Source: Bromus sterilis (taxonomy: Eukaryota; Streptophyta; Magnoliopsida; Poales; Poaceae). Taken from it: a DNA stretch of 64,000 nucleotides. The DNA lies in contig OX465596.1 in the NCBI GenBank assembly GCA_950022295.1, positions 1,426,001 through 1,490,000 of the forward strand, written 5' to 3'. The notes beneath the pieces are model-generated. The model searched no databases, was not told the origin of the DNA, and was given only the letters and a program-made list of their open reading frames with translations. The position numbers and the translations under genes were made by a program. Numbering within the stretch: position 1 is the first letter of the stretch; every line of letters starts with the position of its first letter. Shown piece after piece: positions 53,531 to 64,000 of this stretch.

Positions 53531-56500
53531 GTCTCCCACTTGGACTAGAGTCAATAATATTATCAGTTCTTGAGCACTTTACACCTATGGCATACCGGTG
53601 TAATACATGCTTCATTTGTGGTATAGACTTCATCATCGGATCTGACGTTTCAGGCCCGTTTGTATCTTGCATATCTTCGCGTTTTTACTCTATCATAAAA
53701 TTCACTAATTTTATCAGTTTAGCTTTGTATATGTTTGAATCTTTTGGCAGGACCTTGGTTCCTTTAGAATAAGTCATGAAATCATTCATCAATGATCCAT
53801 GAGCTTCAAGCATCTAGGAAACCATACCATGTTCATAAATGAACTGATGATTCAAAATACCCTCCCTTGTTACTTCTTTAAGCAACAATATACTTAGCCT
53901 CTGTTATAGAATTCGCCACAGTGTCTAACTTAACACAGTTCCTCCATACTGTGCCACCCTTACGTGTGAAACACATAATCCCAATTAAAATCGAAAAACG
54001 GTCGGAGTAAGTATGAAGACTGAATTGGTGTAACTGATTTACATCAAAAAATTCAGCTAGTGTAACTCATTACAACGAGCTCTTCATTATTTCCATTTTT
54101 CGAGAAACATATCTTATCTTTCATAAGCTTAATTTTTTCACTGTTTGTCCAATAGTCAACAACTTTATCACTTTGGTATCTTGCTCACAACCTTTTGGAG
54201 CACTGGACATATCTGGTTGTTTTACATATTATGGTGTACATGATTAATCCAAACACATAGGTGTTCACGTGTTTTTTCCTATCTGTGTTTATCAACACCG
54301 ATTTCTGCAAACAACTTTTCACCACGACTTTGACAAGAACATGTTTCTTGGCGTTTCATACTAAACTACTTTAGTATCATGTCAATATGTAGTGTTGGTT
54401 TTAGCATGATTAGGCACTTACTATCTTAATAGATCACTGTGCTCAATACTAATGCTATATTAGCCCAAGTCTTCAACTGAAAACTATTTCCAATGAAGTC
54501 CTTATTCGTGTCAAGAAATTTATATCATTTCCAATCAACAATATGTCATCTACATAAGATTTTATTAATATCATTCAGCTCCTGCTTACTTTCTTGAACA
54601 TTCAAGCATCTTCATTTATTCCCGATGAAAACAAACTCTTTTGGCAATTTCATCATAACGAAAATTCCAACTCCATTGTGCTAGCTTCAGTCCATCACTG
54701 GATATCCAAGGCTTGCATCTATTTTAGCATCCTTTGAATCGACAAAACATTCCGGTCGTATCACATATACGTCCTTTGTTATATTTCCGTGTAGGAACTT
54801 TGTTTTGACGTTCATTCTACCATATCCTATAAATGAGATATGTAGTAATTGCTAATATAACCCGAACTGACTAAAGCATCTCTACGGTCGAAACTATTTC
54901 GCCGTAGTCAACCTTTGAACTTGCTAGAAAACAATTTTCCAACGAGTTGAGCTTTATGGATAAAACTATTTCATCTGAATCAATTATAGATCCATATATA
55001 TATTCTTCAGACTTTAGTCTTTCGGAGGCTCTACCAAGTTCAAAACTTGACTTACTTCCATGGATACTATCTCGGATTATTTGGCATTTAGCCAAATCCC
55101 GGAGTTAGGGCCCATCAACGCTTCTTTGTATATCACAGGTTTATCATTGTCGAACAACAATATCTCATTTTACATATCATGAATGTTTGTACGAGTTTTG
55201 TCTAACCTGTGTGGTTCAGCTGCGCACTTATTTGAAGATTCAGCAATCTTTAACAAGCTACATTGTCCTCCCACTCACTCTTTTGCAAGAAACTGTTTTC
55301 ATCAAAACACACCGTTCTAAACAACAAACATTTTTTGCTTTGGTGTAGTGATAGAGGAATACCAAACCTTTTGGAATAACCTTAACAAAGTAGCACTTAT
55401 CTGATTTGGTGTTTTGAGCATGTCAAACACATGTCTCATATACCCAAATTTTAAGAAAAAGACAATATGGTTTTGAACATTCCCATATCATATCTAATAT
55501 GATGTCATTTCAACATATTTGATGGTGCTCTTTTCAGTGTAAAAGTTGTAGTCATTAACGCATAACTTAATAAGTATAATGGCAAATTGATAAACGTCAT
55601 GTTTAATCTTACCGTGTCATACATGGCTTGATTATGTCTCTCGAACACTTTACTCATAGTGGTGTTTCGGGAGGCACAAGTTATGACACTTCTTCACAAC
55701 TCATCATATGTTCGCTAAACTTGTAACTCAAATATTACTTTCTACAATCTAATTTGCAGAAGCATTATTTCTTGTTACAATACATTTCTATTTCACTCTA
55801 AGTTTCCTTGAACGTTTCAAAGATTTCAGACGTATGTATCCATTGAACAGATATCCACATATTTACTTCAATTCATGAGTGAAGATAGAAAATCCACTGC
55901 ACACAACTACACTTATTGGACTACACACATCATCATGTATGATTTGCAATAATTTAGTTGCCCGTTCATGCATGGCCTATGAATGGTGTTTTAGTCACAT
56001 TTCTTTTAGACAATGTATGCAAGCGTCAAGTGATTCATAATCATATGACTCAAAAGTCCATCACTTATGGAAATTCTTCATGCATGTTATGTCACTTGTG
56101 ACAAACTGCAGTGCCACACACTTGTGGTATTTCTGTTAGTCTTGCGACGTTTAGCGTCAGTGTTGTGGATGTTTAGCATTATTATCAAGATTCATAACAT
56201 ACAACCTATTCACAATAGAAGTATGGCCTTTATTTTATTCATATCTTTGAACAACTCTCTTGCAATAGACATGATTCAAAATGATGTTTTGCAACAAGGC
56301 TAAAGTGTAGTAACAATTTACTCAACTCTAAAATGAATTATGAAGATAATCATAGAGTCAACACACAATATAGTAAACCTTTTACCGTGTTCTCGCGTGT
56401 GTCAAAACTCATCATTTAGCTAGTCATAAAGGCCATAGTATTTCTTGCATCGACTTGCAACGATATGCAATTGAAGTGATATTCTAGTGATCAACAGTTT

Positions 56501-58567
56501 AATCACAATATACAAGAATTAAGATTAACCGCTTAATCATGATTCCCAAGAATTACATCTTTTGACCAGCAATGAATTCATCTATAACTTTGTATGACTT
56601 TCATTTCTGAGATGGATATTCCAGTCTTCTTTCGCTTTGCCTTTATACGTATCATAGTTCTATTTCCAATGTCACTCCTACTCACAGAAGATCACATATG
56701 ATCAAGGGTGGCGCATGCCATGGACTTTCCGGCGTGTGAGTCTTACTAACATCCTTTGGACTTCCTTTCCCTTAATTCTCATCATCATATGATCGGTGTT
56801 CTTCTGGATCCCACACTTATCAGTTTTGTTTAGAGCACAGTGATCATTTTCACTAATGCTTACAATCATACATTGTACTAGATATCTTATATCCAACATT
56901 AATTGTCTTACTGCTGAAAACAATTTTTCAGTTCCATGAATATAACATAACTATCCCAAACGTTTCGAAGTCCGGGGTTCATGGTGGTGAAGACAATGCA
57001 CTTAGCTGTGGTGGAATTCTAGAATTTTGGATTATGGACGTAATTCACATCATCCATAGCATCAGCGGGAGTGCATAAATTTTTTTGCGATAGGACAAGC
57101 TCCTTCTCGACACTATTGAGGATATTCCTCACAATACGGTACCAATTGTAAAGTTTTTACCAGATAATACAGTTAATCAAAATCAATTGGGAAGGTGGTA
57201 ACGCGAGCCGTTATTCTACAACGATAATGCAAATACTAAGACTTTGTTCATAATTAAGTTGCACTTGTGATTAATAAATTTAATTATTAAGTGCGCTCCC
57301 ACTCAGATCAATATCTCTCGTAATTGATGCTGGAGTGATTCAAGATCCGACCCAATCGTCCGCCATTGATGTGACATCACCGATGACTTAGACTGGACCG
57401 GTAGGCCAACTTGCCAATCACGACGCATGTGATTCTTGTTCATCTTTCGATGGGCGTGTTCCGGTAGCAAACTTTTATCCAAACCGTCAAGACAACCAAG
57501 TGTAATGTGCTGTGTGTTCTTTTAACACACCCGCCTTTTATGCGTCACACCGTGTGCACCCATGTGACATGACCTGCTCCGGTGTGAAACATAGTATAGA
57601 CGGTGCTACAGTTGGAAGAACACTATCAACTTGATATTGTTTTGCGAGAGATCACCCTAATAAAACACAACTACCGCACATCAAACAAGGGTGCATCAAA
57701 GAGATAAACATCACAGGCAGTTCATAAAATTATGTGATATAGTATATCCCTTTGCTTCGTGAAGTCTTCATTGTCTTCACGTCGTCGTGGTTGAAGTCAC
57801 CGTGTCCACAAACTTTGTCCTTGGCGCCGGGAACATCACCACGGCTTCCGGCATGTGCGTCGGGGTCCACCTCCGCATCGTAGATCATCACCTTGCATCT
57901 ATTTATTGCTTTGCCTCGAGCTAATAAACAGTTCTGGCACGCAGGCCATAATTAAGTGACAATCATATGACTCCAGTCATCATGTCGTACCACGACACGC
58001 AGGTCGCGAATAAATATTACATAACATATAGCATCTCATACAAACACATTGCAAATCTTGAAGGCTATACCACATCACATGCACATTCTGCAAAAAAGAG
58101 TTAGATCGCCATCTACACGGGTTGTTGCAACTTTTATCGTGGTTGATTTGCAGGTTACATGCAAACGGTGTTCCCTATACAAACCAAACACGATACTTCA
58201 TTGTTGCTAGTTTAACGTTCGGGGTGTGTGCAGCAACTAATGCCACAAGCCAAACTTCGTTCAACGCGTGACCCCCGTGTGGATTTGAGTTCATAAAATC
58301 CACAAGCCCCTCAATGTTAAATCTTCTATTGCGAGATTAAGATGAGATCCAAGGAGTTTGATGTAGACCATGATCAAGGCAACCAACATACTGAAAGCAG
58401 CATAGAGGGATCGATGGAAAACTCAATCCTTGTAGCAAAACCTCAACTTGCCATCAAGCATAGAAAAAATCACATGACAGGGAAGCAACAAGAAAATCAA
58501 TGCCTCATATCACACATATGATCTAGACCTAAACATGCATCTAATCAAGGATCGCTCATGATACCGC
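53531..58567 (-). pseudogene. Interior of the Angela-like Copia element, heavily decayed
   Basis: No frame longer than ~80 codons survives. Read on the minus strand, the Copia RT is still recognisable: YKEALMGPNSGIWLNA near 55100-55135, a stretch matching the RT N-terminal part (EIVSMEVSQV) near 55060, and the catalytic loop SYVDDILLIGNDI at about 54522-54561. Sequence between 55200 and 58560 should hold gag, protease and integrase, but I could not recognise them through the stops. Dead element, clearly older than the Athila-like insertions. Confidence 0.65.
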
Positions 58568-60713
58568 TGTTGAGAAACGTAGTAGAAAACAAAAAATTCC
58601 GTGCCTACGAATCAAGATCCCAAGATCATCCAAGAAAGATGGCATACAAGGTTTAGGCCATTGCTCACCAACGGTTGCAACGGAAGAAGAGTTGATGAAG
58701 CGGGTGGAAGTAGATCTCATGATGCGTCTCACGATCCGTCCCACGATCTATCCCACGAAGGAATCCCTCGATCAATTCTCTCGAACAGATCTCTGAGGAA
58801 GAAGAAGAAGAAGTTCCTCGAAGAAGGATCAAAGTTATGATCCCTCTACCGGTATCCACACATCCCATAGCAGTAATCCAGCAGCGCTCCGCCGTCCAGA
58901 GAAGAACGCCACCAAGAAAACTAGAGGGAGAAAACCCTAGCGGATTCCGATCTAGAACAGAGTCTAAACCGGGGGCTAATTGTGGAGCAACGGGGTTTAG
59001 AGGGAGGGAGGGTGGCGCATAGGCCTTGGGGATCAAGTGTGCTATGCCCCCACACCCTCCCCTCATTATATAGGTGGCCAGGAGGGCCCTTGGCCGAAAT
59101 AAGGGGGGTGGAGTCCTTCCAGGACTCCTCCCTTGGTGGGAAAACTTTCCCCTAGGACTCCTTCCTTGTGAGGAGTCCTTCCCACTTTGGAAAGCCTAGT
59201 CCTAAAAGGACTAGGGCCAAATTTTGGCCAGCCCCTATGGGGAGCCGTGCCCCCCCCAAGTCTAAGGGTGGTGGGGCGCATATGGTACTGTCCGGAACCT
59301 TGTGGAACCTTCCGGAAGCTTCCAGGACCCGCTGGGACCATTCTCGGCCATTCCGGGACCTTACGGGATGGTTTCGGGACATTCTGGAACCTTCAGGAAC
59401 ACTTCCAAGACCTTTTGGGGCCGTTTTAGGACGTTCCAGAACTATCTGGATAGGTTCCGGGACGATCCGGGTTACGGTCTAGCCTGCCCGATGCCCTGCG
59501 TCGGTTCATCGGTCGTTTTCGGGACGTCCACCGATTAACCGGAAACTATTCCGGTTGATACAGGACTTCCCCAGTACCATTCTCATATGTTCTAGAACCA
59601 CCTGGGGCTATTCCAGAGTGATCCGGACATATCTTTAAATACCTAGAACTTCTTCTGGTGCCCTTATGAACAATTCGATAAATACCCGGAACTACTTCCG
59701 GTGCCCGTATGAACTATTCTGCTTTGTTTCCACTAAACCTTCTACCATTCCAGTATTCTAACATACTACTACTCGTTAAGTGTGTGACCCAATAGGTTCG
59801 GTATAATGCAGACATGACTCAGAACATCTTCCGGACATAGGTCAACAGCCTTTTGTCAATAGCCAATAATCAACAGCGGAGCCATGGACACCCATGTTGA
59901 CTCCCGCACATACACGAAGAAACTTCGAGTGAACCATTATGTTTAGTAATGTACCATTCCCTTTGCTTCGCTATATATGACAAAGTTAGAGGAGAGAAGT
60001 TTGGCACCCATGTGTAACAACTTCTTGAACACAAGCCACTCGTTATCCTCTTTGCTCGTTTGTCCCTTTTCTCGTTATCGTATTCCGGTATCCCCGTGAC
60101 TGAATCACAATGCGTCTGGCCAGACTATAATGGATACCGTCATACCGAGTGGGCCCGAAGTGAATATCTTCTTCATCGTGAAGGAGCAAATCCCAATCTT
60201 GAACTATCACTGTTACTAGACACACTATCCAATGTACCCAAAACTTATTTTACTACTTCCCAGTAACGGGAAGATTCATCTAAGAACCAAAGCACATCTT
60301 TCTGTGTGAAGCAACTTGATACTCTCATGGTCTAAGGAATTACGTATATGATAACATTTCATGATATGACTTATAACGTTGTTACGATGTGATCTCTAAG
60401 TATATCATTCAATATTGGGGTCGGTTCAACATCATTGTTCTGCTAACAATATGTTCCCATTGCTACTGACATCCTTGTTACAAGAACAATGTCCATGATT
60501 AAGAAAATGTAATCATCAGTTAGCACATGAGCTGGTCTTAGAGGCTAAACCAGGAACTATTGGTGTTTACATTTCCACACATGCAAGTGAGTTTTCTTCT
60601 GGATCTTATAGTCAGGGTCATTGCAATTATAGCACAGAAATATAAACATTAATTACGAACGTGGAAATATATATAATAACATTTATTATTGCCTCTAGGG
60701 CATATTTCCAACA
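58568..60713 (-). repeat. 5' LTR of the Angela-like element
   Basis: 2,146 bp, complete. TATA box (minus, TATATAAT) at 59065-59072. The heat-shock-like array lies upstream of it. It abuts Copia RT sequence at 60714, into which the element probably inserted. Confidence 0.9.
59305..59322. promoter_or_regulatory. Heat-shock-element-like array, 5' LTR
   Basis: GAA-cc-TTC-cg-GAA-gc-TTC, four perfect units, about 233 bp upstream of the TATA box in the transcribed (minus) orientation. Confidence 0.5.
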
Positions 60714-60715
60714 GT

Positions 60716-61926
60716 CACTGCTTACCTATATGGTAACCAAGATAGAGCAAATCGGGGTCTATACAATGTTCCTTTTAAAGTCATTGTACAGACTTAAACT
60801 GTTTGGTAGGATGTGGTATAATCGTTTGAGCGATTCCTTCATCAGAAGGGCTACACGAGCAGTGATTCAAGATGGATCTTGTATAATCTCGGTGCATGTG
60901 GACGATTTGGATATAATTGGCACACCTAGAGATATTGAGGAAGCGAGTTCTTACCTGATGTAGGAATTCGAGATGAAGGATTTGGATAAAACCAAGTCAT
61001 GTCTGGGTCTGCAACTTGAACATTCCCCTGCTGGGATTCTAGTGCACCAGTCTACCTACACCCAGAAGGTAGTTGAGAGATTTGGATTTGATAAGGCATA
61101 TCCTTCTAAGACCCCAATGATTGGAAGGTCTTTGCAGCAAGATAAGGACCCGTTCAGGTCTGAGGAAGAGGGGGAGGAAATTCTGGGACCGGAATTCCCC
61201 TACTTTAGCGTCGTTGGAGCACTCATGTACCTCACGAATTGTACATGGCCGAACATCACGTTCACTGTCGATTTGCTTGCTAGGTACAGTCCTGAGCCTA
61301 CCAATAGACATTGGAAAGGCATCAAGGACGTCTTTCGATACCTGCATGGGACCAAAGATCTTGGGTTGTCTTATAGAAGGAATCAAGACCTATCATTGGT
61401 AGGCTATGCTGATGTTGGGTACCTGTCGGATCCGCACACTTCCAAGTCACAGACTGGATATGTTTTCGTTTGTGGTGGAACTGCAATTTCCTGAAAATCG
61501 TCTAAGCAAAGTCTTGTATCAACTTCGACAAACCACTCAGAAATCATAGCACTCTATGAAGCATCACGAGAGTGTGTGTGGCTTCGACGGATGATTCGCC
61601 ACATTCAACAGACGTGTGGGCTGAACACCGTACAAACCCCCACCATTATCTATGAAGATAATGCAGCTTGTGTTGCACAAGTTCAGTCAGGGTATGTGAA
61701 GAGTAATCTCACAAAACATATCAACCCCAAGTTCTTCTATGCGCATGAGCTGTAGAAGATGAACGAGGTGAGGATCTTGCATACTAAGTCGTGTGATAAT
61801 CTCGTTGATTTGTTCACTAAATCATTACCAGCATCATCTTTTGAAAGGTGTGTTCGTAGAATCGATATGATGAGACTTAGAGAAATGTCAGATTCAGGGG
61901 GAGATTCTTCACACCCTTATCTGTGA
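60716..61926 (+). pseudogene. Copia reverse transcriptase and RNase H remnant
   Basis: RT C-terminal half: SLYRLKLFGRMWYNRLSDSF, then SVHVDDLDIIGTPRD, where the catalytic YVDD has become HVDD, then FEMKDLDKTKSCLGLQLEHS and FPYFSVVGALMYLTN. RNase H: LVGYADVGYLSDPHTSKSQT, STSTNHSEIIALYEASRE, YEDNAACVAQVQSGYVKS and TKHINPKFFYAHEL. In-frame stops are at 60961 (TAG), 61492 (TGA, Trp position) and 61753 (TAG, Gln position). It ends near DSGGDSSHPYL. Non-functional. Confidence 0.88.
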
Positions 61927-62149
61927 ATCTCGATCCGGATGATAGAGTACTCAACCTGATGTTGAGTGGATTGTACTCTTTTTTTCTTATGTGAGTTTTT
62001 CAAATGTTTCTCACATTTAAGGTTTTTGATGAGTCAATTCGCGCAACATGAGGAGACATATTCTATGCGCTCTTTCTCCATATTTTTTCCATTGGGTTTT
62101 TCTTAACTTTTGAGACATAGACAATACAGGATGACGGACCAAGGGGGAG

Positions 62150-62428
62150 TATTGGAAAACCTGCCATACGGCAACGCATGGCCCCACCCTTTCTTGGGTG
62201 AGGGGTTTTCCCTCTAAGGTTTGGTCCTCTTCACCTATCCCTCTTCCCCTATATATACTCATGTATTGTATGGAGAGAAACATCAATTGATAATAAAGAT
62301 TAAATTCAAACTATTTATTTGTGTCCCTTTACTTTTCGTATCTGTGATTGTGTCGCGTGTACAACTACTTCGACAACACTCCCGCTGCAGGCCCTTGGAC
62401 CGGACTCGCCGGCAAAGGTTGTGAAACA
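62150..62428 (+). repeat. 3' LTR of the second Copia element
   Basis: Begins TATTGGAAAACCTGCC (probably TGTTGG with one G to A change) after the polypurine tract and ends TTGTGAAACA; about 279 bp. A strong TATA box (CCTATATATACTC) at about 62249 and AATAAAG at 62291 lie on the plus strand, reading toward the gene at 63480. Confidence 0.75.
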
Positions 62429-63452
62429 GTAACGTCCATATATTTCACTTTGTGCATTGCAAATCCGAGGAGGAGGGTTGTTGGTAGACTAGACCTCAAC
62501 ATTTTCCAAGTCTCGGATCTTCCAACCGTCAAAATCGGAAAAACAATCCCCCGTATATTTCCTTCCTCTTTGCTGACACCACCTCTCCTCTCCTCTCCTC
62601 TCCTCCTCTTCTTCCCGAGACGAGACGGGACTCCCTATCCGCCCCGTCCCCGCCGTCACCACCTACCCGACTCGGCGACGACCTCCTCCTCCTCCTCGCC
62701 GCCTCAGGGTCAACGACCAACCGGGAGGAGATCGATCAGCCTCCTTCCGCCGGGAAGGAAGCGCCAGCGGTCCAGCCAACCACCAGAGATCTATCCATCC
62801 GCCTCCTTCCCCAGCGCCACACCTAGGGTTCCTCCTATCCCGCCGCCACTGCGGCCCCGTCCCCCCTCCCGGGAGCAACGCCGGCGACCACTCCATAGGC
62901 AGGTTAGGCGGCCACCACTCCTTCTTCCCTCTCCCCCCTTCCCTCCTTGCATCCTCTGCTCGTTCATTTTTTCTTCCTGATTTTTGTATTGGATGACTAC
63001 TTGCTGTAGATTGGATAATATTGTCAGAATATAATAATGATGACTATTTCCTGACGACTAGTACTTGCTGCCGTATGATTGGATTGGATTGGATTGGATT
63101 TTCAAGGAATTTGCCTTGATAGGTAGGTGTTTGTCACAATGCTTCTAGGGACAGCCAAATGTTTACAAATCCTGGTTTTAATTTTCTCTTCTTTCAGATG
63201 AGCAAATGTTCTGTTTTATCAGATGAACCTGTCTTACCTGAAACCCAAAGCTTAGCAGTAACCTGCAACTTGTCTTGGTTATACTGCCCGGAATTGGTTA
63301 ACACAATACTACTAGTGGTATTGTTGGCATGATACATGTCCCAAATCTTGTTTATGATTGGGAATATAGTTCTACTCTAGTCAGACCTAAACTATTATTT
63401 ACCGTTTAAAGTGACTGTTTCTCCTTTTGTATGTTAGCTGATTGCATCTCAG
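62429..63452 (+). promoter_or_regulatory. Promoter, 5' UTR exon and first intron of the right-hand gene
   Basis: After the LTR comes a GTATATTTCC TATA-like word (about 62551), then a CT/CCG-rich leader (about 62575-62902) with no ATG, a plausible donor at 62903 (CAG|GTTAGG) and an acceptor at 63452 (TGCATCTCAG). A 5'-UTR intron of about 550 bp is inferred. The Pro/Arg-rich open frame across the leader is compositional. Confidence 0.5.
63077..63100 (+). repeat. (GATTG)n microsatellite in the inferred intron
   Basis: Almost five perfect GATTG units. Confidence 0.85.
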
Positions 63453-63479
63453 TCCAGCTTTTCTGGACGCATCTATGAC

Positions 63480-64000
63480 ATGGTGGACAAGGCAACAGAA
63501 GCGAGCCAGTGTGAGGAGGAGTCTGCTTTGACAGCCGAGGGGGTTGTTTTGTGGGATGCAGCATTCATAAAGTCAAGCCCAGAGGATCTGCAGATGCATT
63601 GCAAGGAATTGCGCTGTTATAGTGACAGCCATGCCATGTGTCTGAAAAATAATGTTCATTGTCAGCTGGAAAAGGATGGTTTGTTGCCAAAAATTGAAGC
63701 TGAGATCTTCTCTAGTCCTGCCCACCAAGATTCAGTTCCTTCAACTTCTGGGAGTAACCTTGCTGTTTCTTTGGATGGTGAGATTGGGGAAATATATCAA
63801 CACAAAACAGGCATGGAGAAACTGTCTTGTGGCTCACAGGAAGGAGGTATGCTGCCATGTGAGCATGGAATTCACAAGGAGGCTATTGGATACGAGAATC
63901 AGTTTTCCAGGATGGAAGGATGTCAGGAAAATGGGGGCTTCTCAGATTTGGGGAAGCATGACACTGAGAAATTTCCACGAGGTGCTCATGGCCTGAGTTT
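63480..64000 (+). CDS. Unknown host protein, N-terminal part, runs off the window
   Basis: From ATG 63480 (MVDKATEASQCEEESALTAE) the frame is open for 173 codons to the window edge with no stop, inside an exon that begins at 63453 after a clean acceptor. The start context GACATGG is good. The protein part is rich in Cys, Ser, Glu and Gly, has no membrane segment or signal peptide, and shows VVLWDAAFIKSSPEDLQMHC as its most structured stretch. I do not recognise the family. Codon use and the absence of stops, against a background of decayed elements, argue for a real gene. Upstream in-frame sequence of the exon (SSFSGRIYD) is also open, so a start in an earlier exon is possible. Confidence 0.65.
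   Translation, partial: MVDKATEASQCEEESALTAEGVVLWDAAFIKSSPEDLQMHCKELRCYSDSHAMCLKNNVHCQLEKDGLLPKIEAEIFSSPAHQDSVPSTSGSNLAVSLDGEIGEIYQHKTGMEKLSCGSQEGGMLPCEHGIHKEAIGYENQFSRMEGCQENGGFSDLGKHDTEKFPRGAHGLS

Larger units (their letters stand above)
51664..60713 (-). mobile_element. Decayed Angela/BARE-like Copia element
   Basis: A minus-strand element. The 5' LTR (58568-60713) is complete with start TGTTGGAAATATGCCC and end CGTTTCTCAACA. The primer site GCGGTATCATG follows at 58557-58567. The 3' LTR (51664-53530) lacks its last ~299 bp. The polypurine tract CCAAGTGGGAGAC lies at 53531-53543. The 5-kb interior is pol remnants without long ORFs. No target duplication can be checked because the left end is truncated. 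Confidence 0.85.
60714..62428 (+). mobile_element. 3' part of a second Copia element
   Basis: A plus-strand RT/RNase H remnant, a 3' untranslated stretch, polypurine tract AAGGGGGAG (62141-62149) and a 3' LTR (62150-62428). The 5' half is absent, replaced by the Angela-like LTR at 60713. Sequence after 62428 looks like host gene promoter. Confidence 0.85.

Noticed and set aside
62348..62980. A 210-codon Pro/Arg/Ser-rich frame upstream of the right-hand gene
   Set aside because: It starts in the Copia LTR and runs through a CT/CCG-rich leader with no ATG of its own; a 5' UTR exon explains it better.
63652..63996. Open frame in a second reading frame of the right-hand gene
   Set aside because: The frame starting at 63480 is open across the whole exon and follows a clean splice acceptor; this one is its shadow.

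Overview
This is eukaryotic DNA from a large, repeat-rich grass genome, most probably a Triticeae species (wheat, Aegilops, barley or rye group). The evidence is one complete 13-exon plant nuclear gene with GT-AG introns, stacked nested LTR retrotransposons (Athila-like with a tRNA-Asp primer site, Tat-lineage Ty3/gypsy, Copia with Angela/BARE-like LTR ends), plant LINEs, small MITE-like elements and a hAT transposon. I cannot name the species from the sequence alone. By eye about 85-90% of the window is mobile-element DNA.

Left part (1-20440): the 3' end of a Tat-lineage gypsy element (antisense extra ORF, spacer, 3' LTR) is split by a complete Athila-like element (2537-9484, target duplication GGGGC) that landed in its polypurine tract. 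The Tat element itself interrupts a LINE reverse transcriptase. The same LINE is interrupted again by a complete hAT transposon (9963-14493, 8-bp target duplication GCTCCATT), whose five coding exons join into an uninterrupted 767-aa transposase. Decayed Athila LTRs and an antisense LINE fragment follow.

Genic island (20441-25771): an intact gene for the E2 subunit (dihydrolipoyl succinyltransferase) of mitochondrial 2-oxoglutarate dehydrogenase, 438 aa in 13 exons, with a 191-bp MITE upstream, a LINE fragment in intron 1, a (CT)20 tract next to a splice donor and a 197-bp palindromic MITE downstream.

Middle (25772-51110): a tandemly duplicated piece of retroelement integrase C-terminus fused to non-retroelement sequence, then an Athila-type 3' region, then a Tat-lineage gypsy element (LTR, gag, protease, RT, two RNase H domains, integrase, antisense ORF). 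That element is broken by three later insertions: a complete gag-protease-only Athila-like element (29104-37383, target duplication GTTCC), a probable 3.4-kb solo LTR (43506-46909, ATTCA) and a Copia solo LTR (48254-50863, GTCGG).

Right part (51111-64000): a 103-bp inverted duplication of the antisense ORF, an unidentified AT-rich fragment, a decayed Angela/BARE-like Copia element (51664-60713, minus strand), the 3' part of another Copia element whose LTR ends at 62428, and the start of a second host gene of unknown function that runs off the window.

The most interesting signals are the apparently intact hAT transposon, perfect heat-shock-element-like arrays in all three Angela-like LTRs, two related gag-protease-only Athila-like elements sharing a long non-coding 3' region with hairpins, and the antisense ORFs carried by the Tat elements.
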